From Candidatus Sulfotelmatobacter sp. (GTDB taxonomy: Bacteria > Acidobacteriota > Terriglobia > Terriglobales > Acidobacteriaceae): a stretch of DNA of 6,710 bases. Made by a program: the position numbers and the translations under genes. Within the stretch, counting starts at the first letter, position 1, and each line of letters starts with the position of its first letter. Positions 1 to 5,784 of the stretch are shown here, in pieces. A model generated the notes under the pieces. That model worked only from the letters and a program-made list of their open reading frames with translations, did not search any database and was not told where the DNA came from. The DNA lies in the NCBI GenBank assembly GCA_030044775.1, contig JASICF010000347.1:1-6710 (forward strand), given 5' to 3'.

Positions 1-497
1 TTTCGCAGGTAAGGAGTCGAGTCGGGAATGACGTACTGCCAGGGAATCACGGCAAGAACATAGAGGTATAGCCACCAGATTGCGAGTAGCGCAAAATCCA
101 GGTTGCGAAGCCGGGCGGCGTATTCATTCTGCTGGACATGCGGTCGCAGGGCTAGCGCGGCCAAAAGCGGCACAATGTGTAAGAAAAGGACGATATCCCC
201 GACGAAGAGATCCGGAACTTCGGCGCGCAAGAAAACTTCGAAATAAACCCAGAGCACCTGATAGCTGAACCAAAGCGCGATTCCGGCTGCAATAAGTATC
301 CAGAACAGGCGCAGGCGCCCGCTCGTTCGCGCAATATGATGGATGAGGGAGAGAGTGCCGGATAAAAGCAAAAGAAACTGGATCGCGTCACTGAGCGCGG
401 TCAACACAAACGAATGCGGAAGCACCAGGGCAGCGATAATCAGGACGGCTAAACAGGCTGCCACGCTGGCCGTCCACGCCTTATAATACTTTCGCAA
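1..497 (-). CDS. Polytopic membrane sensor protein, N-terminal part (effector domain beyond left edge)
   Basis: The reverse strand is open from a TTG at 497 down to base 1, giving 165 residues with no stop. The only initiators in frame near the front are this TTG and a later GTG; the TTG has a GAGGA ribosome site at 507-511, nine bases away, and an in-frame TAG lies just upstream at about 521. The protein is strongly hydrophobic, with about five membrane spans (roughly residues 9-29, 38-55, 65-88, 101-118, 133-153) and aromatic-rich motifs such as LWVYFEVFLRAEVPD, FVGDIVLFLHIVP and WWLYLYVLAVIPWQYV. I recall this arrangement from N-terminal membrane sensor regions of acidobacterial diguanylate cyclases and histidine kinases. 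The output domain is outside the window, so GGDEF or kinase is inference. It is divergent from the histidine kinase at 738. Confidence is high that it is coding, moderate on the sensor role. Confidence 0.78.
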   Translation of the reverse strand, partial: MRKYYKAWTASVAACLAVLIIAALVLPHSFVLTALSDAIQFLLLLSGTLSLIHHIARTSGRLRLFWILIAAGIALWFSYQVLWVYFEVFLRAEVPDLFVGDIVLFLHIVPLLAALALRPHVQQNEYAARLRNLDFALLAIWWLYLYVLAVIPWQYVIPDSTPYLR

Positions 498-506
498 GAC
501 GCTGAT

Positions 507-511
507 TCCTC
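507..511 (-). promoter_or_regulatory. Ribosome binding site deciding the TTG start
   Basis: GAGGA on the minus strand lies nine bases before the TTG at 497. It supports this unusual start codon, since no ATG exists in frame between the upstream TAG and the first membrane span. Confidence 0.55.
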
Positions 512-518
512 GCAGGTC

Positions 519-524
519 ATTCTA
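519..524 (-). promoter_or_regulatory. Candidate -10 box for the left-edge sensor gene
   Basis: TAGAAT on the minus strand matches the sigma-70 -10 consensus at five of six positions and would give a leader of about 15 bases carrying the GAGGA ribosome site. No convincing -35 hexamer is seen 16-18 bases upstream, so this is weak. Confidence 0.22.
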
Positions 525-635
525 GCCCCACTTAGAACAACGTCTGGGTTACGGAAGTAATCTGGGATGAGCGGTCACGTTAGGGTCGGTGCGGGGGTGG
601 CGAGCTTCCTCGAGCGAGGGCCCATAAACTTGCAC

Positions 636-663
636 TTGCTAATGGGTTTTTGTTTTCAATAAT
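636..663 (+). promoter_or_regulatory. Candidate sigma-70 promoter of the two-component operon
   Basis: TTGCTA (636-641) and AATAAT (658-663) are separated by 16 bases. The -10 matches consensus at five of six positions and the -35 at four of six. A local AT-rich stretch (about 638-665) stands out in a GC-rich region. Transcription would begin near 670, giving a leader of about 65-70 bases before the kinase start. Predicted by eye only. Confidence 0.35.
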
Positions 664-683
664 ATGCCTTTCATTGGCATGCC
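664..683. repeat. Inverted-repeat cluster (possible operator) in the kinase leader
   Basis: ATGCC (664-668) pairs with GGCAT (676-680) across a seven-base gap, and GGCATGCC (676-683) is itself a perfect eight-base palindrome, so the half-site occurs three times in 20 bases. It sits immediately after the candidate -10 box, where a bound regulator would block or modulate transcription. It could equally form a small RNA hairpin. Whether any protein binds it is unknown. Confidence 0.3.
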
Positions 684-737
684 TCCCCTTTTTCATCGCC
701 GAAATCGAAAGATTCGTCATTTGCGGATAGCGACGGC

Positions 738-2561
738 TTGCGTGTGAATTCAAACAAAAGCTTTCTCGGCGGGCGCGGGGCTGCGGCTGACCCCAGTGAG
801 GTCCGCCGCACGGAGCGCTGGCTGGCGACTGCCCGCGTATTCCTGGCAGTTTCTGCCTTGGTGGCAATCCGCATGGATCCGACGCAACTGGGCAATTCCC
901 CGGCGGCGTACGGACTGCTGGGTTTCTATATGGGCAACAGCATCCTGGTGCTGATGCTCCTGCGGCGACGGAAGGCATCGACGGCTTCGTTTCGTATTAT
1001 GGTGCACGCGGCCGACATTGTCTGGCCGGCGTTCATCTCGGTATTCGGAGATGGTCCGAGAAGCCCGTTCATTCTCTTCTTCGTCTTCGTGCTGACGGCC
1101 GCGGCTTACCGCTGGGGTCTCTGGGAGACTCTGGCAACCGCTGCGGCAGAAGTTGCATTGCTATGGGCGGAGAGCTTTCTGCTGTTCCGAGTATGGCTGG
1201 CACATGGACGTAGCTTGCCCTGGCATATTTTCTCCGGTCTGCGGATGAATACGACCGAATTTGAGCCGCGGCGCCTGTTCATGCTTTCGGTTTACTTGCT
1301 GGTTATGGGGTTGCTTCTGGGATACCTGTCGGAACAGCAAAAACGGTTGCGCGCTGAAAAGGCGGTGGTCACCAGCATGCTAGCCAAAGTGCGCGTCGAA
1401 GCAGGGCTCACCGGAACCATGCAGCGGATGTTCCAGGAGATACTGGATATTTATCGCGCGCAACGGCTGGTTCTTTCCTCTCAGGAGATTCACAGCCACC
1501 GAAGCTTTCTCGGCGAATTGCATAATGACCGCGACAAAGGCTTTCCTTCCGATTTCGTATGGCTGGATTCCGGAATCAAACAAGCCAAGGATTACCTTGA
1601 GGATATTTCGGGAGAAGTCTGCTACGCGGCCAAACAGGGAAATCGGTGGTCGCTGGTCGCAGTCGACGACGACGGCGCTCCCGTTCCTTCCCCTTCCATT
1701 GCGCCCGTCCTTCGCTTGAATGAACGGCAACCTTTTCAATCGGCAATCGCAATTTCCTTCATCTTTGGAACGGAGTGGCGAGGCCGAATTTGGGTGTTCG
1801 ATCCGGTTTTGCAGGGAGATACTCAAGAGCAACTTCGTTTCCTGCTCGATCTGCGGACGCAGGTTGGACCAGCCATCTATAACGTTTATCTGTTGCACCG
1901 GCTGCGGCGCCGCGCTGGAGCAGCTGAGCGGGCGAGATTTGCCAGGGAACTGCACGACGGCGCCGTGCAGTCCCTGATTGCAGTGGAAATGCAGGTGGAT
2001 GTTCTGCGGCGTCAGGCGGAGAATTCGCCCTCCATTGTGGACGGCGAACTTAAACGGATCCAGGGTTTATTGCGCGAAGAGGTGCTGAAACTGCGGGAAC
2101 TGATGCAGCAGATGAAATCGATGGATGTGGATTCCCGCAAGTTTCTTCATGTTGTCGGCGATACCGTGGAGCGCTTTCAACGCGAGACCGGGATCTCCGC
2201 GCGGTTTGTCACGGATATCGAGAAGCCCGAAATGCCCGAAAAAATTTGCCGCGAGCTGGTACGAATCGTGCAAGAAGGTCTGGTGAACGTTCGCAAGCAC
2301 AGCCAGGCCCGGCATGCGCTGGTTCGCTTGAGTGAAAGTCCCAGCCAGTGGAGCCTGACCATGGAAGACGACGGCAAAGGTTTTCCTTTTGCCGGCCGCC
2401 TTACCCAGGAACAGCTCGACCAGTTGGGAAAGGGACCCATGATCATAAAGGAACGCGTAGGTTTAATTGCCGGCGCGCTCACGGTAGAATCAAATCCCGG
2501 CGTGGGGGCCCGCCTGGAAATCAAGGTACCGAGAGGTGGAGAGGTCTCCCATGAACTTTAA
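738..2561 (+). CDS. Membrane-bound sensor histidine kinase, NarL/DegS type (HisKA_3 + HATPase_c)
   Basis: This is a 607-residue sensor kinase that should autophosphorylate on histidine and pass the phosphate to the regulator encoded directly downstream. About six membrane spans occupy residues 28-45, 54-75, 87-103, 110-125, 129-150 and 179-197, followed by a charged linker (about 200-225) and a cytoplasmic region (about 225-390) that is GAF-like in size but has no motif I can name. The dimerisation/phosphoacceptor segment has the H-box FARELHDGAVQSL with His406. The ATPase domain shows the N-box VQEGLVNVRKH (Glu513, Asn517), the G1 box EDDGKGF (544-549) and a G2-like segment GPMIIKERVGLIAG (566-579). 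The start is uncertain: TTG at 738 or GTG at 744, neither with a strong ribosome site; the first ATG in frame (about 871) would remove the first span. The stop overlaps the regulator start by 11 bases, implying translational coupling. The input signal is unknown. Confidence 0.93.
   Translation: MRVNSNKSFLGGRGAAADPSEVRRTERWLATARVFLAVSALVAIRMDPTQLGNSPAAYGLLGFYMGNSILVLMLLRRRKASTASFRIMVHAADIVWPAFISVFGDGPRSPFILFFVFVLTAAAYRWGLWETLATAAAEVALLWAESFLLFRVWLAHGRSLPWHIFSGLRMNTTEFEPRRLFMLSVYLLVMGLLLGYLSEQQKRLRAEKAVVTSMLAKVRVEAGLTGTMQRMFQEILDIYRAQRLVLSSQEIHSHRSFLGELHNDRDKGFPSDFVWLDSGIKQAKDYLEDISGEVCYAAKQGNRWSLVAVDDDGAPVPSPSIAPVLRLNERQPFQSAIAISFIFGTEWRGRIWVFDPVLQGDTQEQLRFLLDLRTQVGPAIYNVYLLHRLRRRAGAAERARFARELHDGAVQSLIAVEMQVDVLRRQAENSPSIVDGELKRIQGLLREEVLKLRELMQQMKSMDVDSRKFLHVVGDTVERFQRETGISARFVTDIEKPEMPEKICRELVRIVQEGLVNVRKHSQARHALVRLSESPSQWSLTMEDDGKGFPFAGRLTQEQLDQLGKGPMIIKERVGLIAGALTVESNPGVGARLEIKVPRGGEVSHEL
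2538..2544 (+). promoter_or_regulatory. Ribosome binding site of the response regulator, inside the kinase gene
   Basis: GGAGAGG lies six bases before the ATG at 2551. It favours that ATG over an in-frame GTG at 2536, which this motif overlaps and which would add only five residues. Confidence 0.6.
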
Positions 2562-3240
2562 GAAGTCTCAACCTGTGCGGATTGTGATTGCGGACGACCA
2601 TCCGATTTTCCGCGATGGCTTGCGCCGTCTTCTGGAAACTGAATCTGACCTTAAAGTCATCGGCGAAGCCTCCGATGGGGCCGAAGCCGTCAAACTCGCC
2701 AGGCAGCTCAAGCCAGACATCCTGTTGCTCGATCTGGCTATGCCCAAGCACCCCGGCTTGGAAGCTCTACGCGACCTGAGCACTGGCACTACCGGGAGCC
2801 CGGTTCGGGTCATACTTTTAACTGCGGCGGCGGAGAAAAGCCAGATCGTCGAAGCTCTGCAGCTCGGCGCTCGCGGTGTCGTGCTGAAAGATTCGGCGAC
2901 ACAGCTTCTGCTGAAAGCCATCCACACCGTGATGTCGGGCGAGTACTGGGTGGGGCGCGAGAGCGTCTCGAACCTGGTGCAGTATCTGCGAACACTGGTG
3001 CAGTCTTCCAGTGATGAAGCGCGGCAGAAGAAATTTGGCTTGACGCCGCGCGAACTGGAAATCGTGGCGGCCGTGGTGGCTGGGTATTCCAATAAGGAGA
3101 TCGCGGAATACTTCAAAATCAGCGAAGATACCGTCAAGCACCATCTGAGCAATATCTTCGACAAGCTGGGCGTGTCAACCCGGCTGGAGTTGGCGCTATT
3201 TGCGGTCAATCAGTCGCTGCCGCTTAAAAGTATTGCTTGA
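2551..3240 (+). CDS. LuxR/NarL-family response regulator (REC + HTH)
   Basis: This 229-residue protein is a two-domain transcription factor and the probable partner of the kinase upstream. The receiver domain (about 9-125) has the acidic pair Asp15-Asp16 in IADDHPIFRDG, phosphoacceptor Asp61 in DILLLDLAMP, the conserved Thr at 91 and Lys113 in VVLKDS. A linker of about 30 residues leads to a LuxR-type helix-turn-helix (about 161-218) with the typical LTPRELEIVAAVVAGYSNKEIA and a recognition-helix segment ISEDTVKHHLSNIFDKLGV. The ATG at 2551 is chosen because of the GGAGAGG site in front of it; the overlap with the kinase stop points to one operon. Nothing is missing and the length is normal for the family. 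Target genes are not known from sequence; the pilin gene directly downstream is a natural candidate. Confidence 0.95.
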   Translation: MNFKKSQPVRIVIADDHPIFRDGLRRLLETESDLKVIGEASDGAEAVKLARQLKPDILLLDLAMPKHPGLEALRDLSTGTTGSPVRVILLTAAAEKSQIVEALQLGARGVVLKDSATQLLLKAIHTVMSGEYWVGRESVSNLVQYLRTLVQSSSDEARQKKFGLTPRELEIVAAVVAGYSNKEIAEYFKISEDTVKHHLSNIFDKLGVSTRLELALFAVNQSLPLKSIA

Positions 3241-3286
3241 AGTTACCATCGCTATCCAAAGTAATCTACGTGGCACTTACGGGCCA

Positions 3287-3315
3287 TTGGCGAGCACCGC
3301 TGCGACAATTACGAT
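3287..3315 (+). promoter_or_regulatory. Candidate sigma-70 promoter of the Flp pilin gene
   Basis: TTGGCG (3287-3292) and TACGAT (3310-3315) are exactly 17 bases apart, each matching consensus at four of six positions. The -35 overlaps a short dyad, GCCATTGGC (3283-3291), that could be a regulator site. Transcription from here would give a leader of about 95 bases with a GC-rich stem (CCGC/GCGG) near 3333-3345. Weak, by-eye prediction. Confidence 0.25.
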
Positions 3316-3407
3316 ACTTGCACGACTAGCCTCCGCCGGGGCGGGCCCGGTGACAGCGGTAAAGCCAGTTTCCTTGCAATTGCTGAATCGAGGCAGAGTA
3401 AAGAAAC

Positions 3408-3411
3408 GGAG
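3408..3411 (+). promoter_or_regulatory. Ribosome binding site deciding the pilin start
   Basis: GGAG is five bases before GTG at 3417 but 14 bases before ATG at 3426. The normal spacing favours the GTG, although the ATG would leave the mature pilin unchanged. Confidence 0.45.
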
Positions 3412-3416
3412 CCTTC

Positions 3417-3581
3417 GTGCCTAAGATGCTACTGAAACTTTGGAAGGATGAAAACGGTCAAGACATTGCCGAATACGCTGTGATGCTGGCCGTCATCCTG
3501 ATAATCGTGGTGGGCACGATTCGTCTTATCGGTTCGAACGCCAACAACGTGTTTTCCAACGTTGGCAGTACCATCCAATAG
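3417..3581 (+). CDS. Flp/Fap-type (type IVb) pilin precursor
   Basis: This 54-residue protein (51 if ATG at 3426 is used) is a small prepilin. After a short basic leader (MPKMLLKLWKDENG) comes the class signature G-QDIAEYAVMLAVILIIVVG: a Gly followed by a hydrophobic helix with Glu at mature position 5 and the adjacent Tyr that defines Flp pilins. A TadV/PilD-type prepilin peptidase would cut after the Gly, the mature helix would polymerise into a thin Flp pilus, and the short tail (NANNVFSNVGSTIQ) is Asn/Ser-rich as in related pilins. Assembly needs a Tad secretion machine, and none of its genes (ATPase, secretin, platform proteins) is in this window, so they must be elsewhere. The gene follows the response regulator by 176 bases on the same strand and has no neighbour downstream on that strand. 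Its small size makes it easy to overlook. Confidence 0.9.
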   Translation: MPKMLLKLWKDENGQDIAEYAVMLAVILIIVVGTIRLIGSNANNVFSNVGSTIQ

Positions 3582-3660
3582 CGGACGACACAAGCGCGCA
3601 TACCTGCATGCCTGAAGCATAAGGGCAAGACTGTGTTTTGCGTTCTGGAGACCGGTCAGA

Positions 3661-3676
3661 AGCAGCGTTCGCTGCT
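3661..3676. terminator. Possible hairpin between convergent genes
   Basis: AGCAGCGTTCGCTGCT can fold into a six-base-pair stem with a four-base loop, in the gap between the pilin and the dehydrogenase that run toward each other. No T-run follows on either strand, so an intrinsic terminator is doubtful; it may just stabilise transcript ends. Confidence 0.25.
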
Positions 3677-3688
3677 CGAAAATCCTGC

Positions 3689-5050
3689 TCAGCACCGCAC
3701 CACCTTAGGATCGTGGATCCCTTTGGTTGCGTTGCGCGTGTCGACCACTAACTGTGCTTCGCTGACGATCTTTCTGTAGTCGTAATCCGAGTGGTCGGTC
3801 ACGATCACAATGCAATCGTAGACGCCCAACTGCTTCAACTCTGCGCACTTCATCTGCAAATCGTACTTGCGCCCTTTTCCGATGAAAGAAAAGTAGGGAT
3901 CGTGATAGCTGACCTGCGCCCCTTCCTTTTGCAATAGCTCGATGATGGTCAGCGCCGGAGACTCGCGCAGATCGTCAATGTCCTTCTTGTAGGCGACACC
4001 GAGAACCAGAATGCGCGCGCCGTTCATCGACTTCTTATGCCGGTTCAACGCGGCGCCTACCGACGCCAGCACATGATACGGCATGTTGGTGTTGATCTCT
4101 CCCGCCAGTTCAATGAATCGCGTGCGGAAATCCCACTCCTTCGCCTTCCACGACAAATAAAATGGATCGACCGGGATGCAATGCCCGCCGAGTCCGGGTC
4201 CGGGATAAAAAGGATGAAAGCCAAAAGGTTTGGTGGACGCTGCCTCGATCACTTCCCAAATGTCGATTCCCATGCGCAGGCACAGCAGCTTCAGTTCGTT
4301 GACCAGCGCAATGTTCACGCAGCGGTAGATATTTTCAAGCAGCTTGGTCATCTCAGCCGTCGCCGGCGAAGAGACCGGAACTGTTCTGCGGAAAATCGAA
4401 CCGTAGAGAGCTCCTGCCAACTCCGAAGCCCGAGCATTCACTCCGCCCACAACCTTGGGAATGTCGTGACGGGCTACGCTGGTGTTTCCAGGATCTTCGC
4501 GTTCGGGCGAGAACGCGACATAGAATTCATTCTCCGCGCTGGACGATCCCCGCGCCGCTTTCAGATTATTCTTGTTCTCTTTCTCCAGAATCGGCACCAT
4601 CACTTCTTCTGTAGTCCCTGGATAGGTCGTGCTTTCGAGCACAATCAACTGCCCAGCCTGCAAATGTGGCGCGATGGCGTGGGCAGTGTCCGTAATGAAA
4701 CTTAGATCCGGCTCGTGATACTGATTCAGCGGGGTCGGCACGCAGATGATCACTGCATCCATGGCAACCAATCGCGAGTAATCGGATGTAGCGGAAAAGC
4801 CCTGCTCCCGAGCCCGTCGAATCTCTTCCGCTCCGATGCGATAAATGTAAGATCCGCCGCTAGTAAGGGTTTCGACCTTGCGCCGATCGATGTCGAACCC
4901 GGTCACAGCGAATTTCTGCTCGCTGAAAAGCAAAGCCAGGGGAAGGCCAACGTAGCCCAGGCCGATTATTCCGACTTGTGCCTTTCGCTCTCGAATTTTC
5001 AGCTGGAGTTGGTCGGCGGAATGATTTGCTGGGGAATGATTCGTCATCAT
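3689..5050 (-). CDS. Nucleotide-sugar dehydrogenase (UDP-GlcNAc / UDP-glucose 6-dehydrogenase superfamily)
   Basis: This enzyme oxidises the C6 hydroxyl of a UDP-hexose to a carboxylate using two NAD+, supplying a uronic acid for capsule, exopolysaccharide or O-antigen. Counting from the chosen start it has 453 residues, normal for the family. The Rossmann motif GLGYVG is at 30-35 with Asp53 for NAD binding, followed by VPTPL (104-108), ESTTYPGTTEE (139-149), SPEREDPGN (181-189), the Lys236 region EMTKLLENIYR, and the catalytic Cys291 in GPGLGGHCIPVDPFY. The C-terminal UDP-binding domain shows GVAYKKDIDDLRESPA and VDTRNA. SPEREDPGN resembles the WbpA-type UDP-N-acetylglucosamine branch, but substrate cannot be fixed from sequence. 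The reading frame stays open to ATG 5140; GTG 5104 has a good AGGGGAG site 11 bases ahead (471 residues), whereas ATG 5050 fits the usual lead-in length. It is divergent from the DUF218 gene. Confidence 0.93.
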   Translation of the reverse strand: MMTNHSPANHSADQLQLKIRERKAQVGIIGLGYVGLPLALLFSEQKFAVTGFDIDRRKVETLTSGGSYIYRIGAEEIRRAREQGFSATSDYSRLVAMDAVIICVPTPLNQYHEPDLSFITDTAHAIAPHLQAGQLIVLESTTYPGTTEEVMVPILEKENKNNLKAARGSSSAENEFYVAFSPEREDPGNTSVARHDIPKVVGGVNARASELAGALYGSIFRRTVPVSSPATAEMTKLLENIYRCVNIALVNELKLLCLRMGIDIWEVIEAASTKPFGFHPFYPGPGLGGHCIPVDPFYLSWKAKEWDFRTRFIELAGEINTNMPYHVLASVGAALNRHKKSMNGARILVLGVAYKKDIDDLRESPALTIIELLQKEGAQVSYHDPYFSFIGKGRKYDLQMKCAELKQLGVYDCIVIVTDHSDYDYRKIVSEAQLVVDTRNATKGIHDPKVVRC

Positions 5051-5189
5051 CTGGAAAGCATTACGGCGCTGCTTTGCGGGATTCTTTCGCTTCGATTCTA
5101 GCACGTAGTTTCGTGCTCCCCTGCAGCTTGCGGGTGCCATTGATCGCTGGTTAGGATCATCTGCACCAGATTGTTGTCAAAGGAACTCG

Positions 5190-5762
5190 ATGAAGCAGCT
5201 TTTCGCATTGACTCTCCTGCTTGTTGTTGTTTTCGTCCTTTGTGCCAAGGCGGGCATATTTCTGATCGTCGATCAGCCCCAGCCTTCGGACGTAATTCTG
5301 GTTCTGGCGGGAGAGACGAATCGGCGGCCGCAGCGCGCCCTGCAACTTCTTTCCGAGAGATACGGACACCGTGTTGTTCTCGATGTGCCCGTGAACTCGA
5401 CAATCTACGAATTCACCCAGATTCAATTGGCAGAGCAATATATTCACGACCTGCCGCAGAGTTCGTCCGTGAGCGTGTGCCCCATTCAGGGGTTGTCCAC
5501 TGAAACAGAATCAAAAGATGCCGCAAACTGTCTTGAACAGAGTGGCGCAAAAAGCGTGTTGATCGTCACTTCCGATTTCCACACTCGCCGGGCTCTTAGC
5601 ATTTTCCGCCGCGAACTCCCGCAATACACATATTCTGTGGCTGCGGCCCGCGACGACCAGCAGTTCGGCGCGCGGTGGTGGCAACATCGGCAATGGGCCA
5701 AAACATTTGTGGACGAGTGGCTGCGCCTGCTGTGGTGGAAATGCATCGATCAGTGGCGGTGA
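5190..5762 (+). CDS. DUF218 family envelope protein (YdcF/SanA/ElyC-like)
   Basis: This 190-residue protein has an N-terminal hydrophobic segment (residues 4-27, MKQLFALTLLLVVVFVLC) that acts as a signal anchor, placing the rest outside the inner membrane. The DUF218 fold is seen in the first strand SDVILVLAGE (33-42), the repeat-like RPQRALQLL (46-54), GLSTETESKDAANC (101-114, where the family often has a Thr/Ser-rich turn before a helix), and the strand VLIVTSDFHTRRALSIF (123-139) with the conserved Asp-Phe-His. A tryptophan-rich C-terminus (ARWWQHRQW, EWLRLLWWK) is typical. A clear AAGGA site lies five bases before the ATG. Members affect envelope integrity or polysaccharide metabolism (SanA, ElyC), but the reaction is unknown. 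The neighbours, a sugar-nucleotide dehydrogenase and a glycan ligase, fit a polysaccharide role. Its stop is 22 bases from the stop of the ligase gene on the other strand. Confidence 0.86.
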   Translation: MKQLFALTLLLVVVFVLCAKAGIFLIVDQPQPSDVILVLAGETNRRPQRALQLLSERYGHRVVLDVPVNSTIYEFTQIQLAEQYIHDLPQSSSVSVCPIQGLSTETESKDAANCLEQSGAKSVLIVTSDFHTRRALSIFRRELPQYTYSVAAARDDQQFGARWWQHRQWAKTFVDEWLRLLWWKCIDQWR

Positions 5763-5784
5763 CTTTGGCGGGCCCTGGGACGAA

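Noticed and set aside
152..391. 79-codon minus-strand ATG frame and a 62-codon plus-strand frame at the left edge
   Set aside because: Both overlap the TTG-started membrane protein, whose translation is far more protein-like, with regular membrane spans.
1380..1955. 191-codon open frame on the minus strand inside the kinase gene
   Set aside because: It lies wholly antisense to a well-conserved kinase, has no recognisable domain or ribosome site, and its composition looks like a frame shadow of GC-rich coding DNA.
2568..3209. 213-codon minus-strand open frame across the response regulator
   Set aside because: It is Ser/Arg-rich and low in complexity, with no family features, opposite a complete REC-HTH gene.
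3271..3290. Sigma-54 promoter (TGGCAC near 3271)
   Set aside because: The -24-like TGGCAC is present, but the required GC at the -12 position with correct spacing is absent, and the regulator here is not of the NtrC type.
3316..3375. Cyclic-di-GMP (GEMM) riboswitch in the pilin leader
   Set aside because: The GC-rich stem and location suggested it, but the conserved GCAAA-containing core and tetraloop-receptor elements are not present.
3429..3695. 88-codon minus-strand open frame opposite the pilin gene
   Set aside because: The plus strand encodes a clear Flp pilin; the opposite frame shows no domain and would run into the end of the dehydrogenase gene.
4037..5101. Two long plus-strand open frames (222 and 128 codons) antisense to the dehydrogenase
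   Set aside because: They mirror a gene with all family motifs intact; the translations are Arg/His-rich and lack any domain, as expected of shadow frames.
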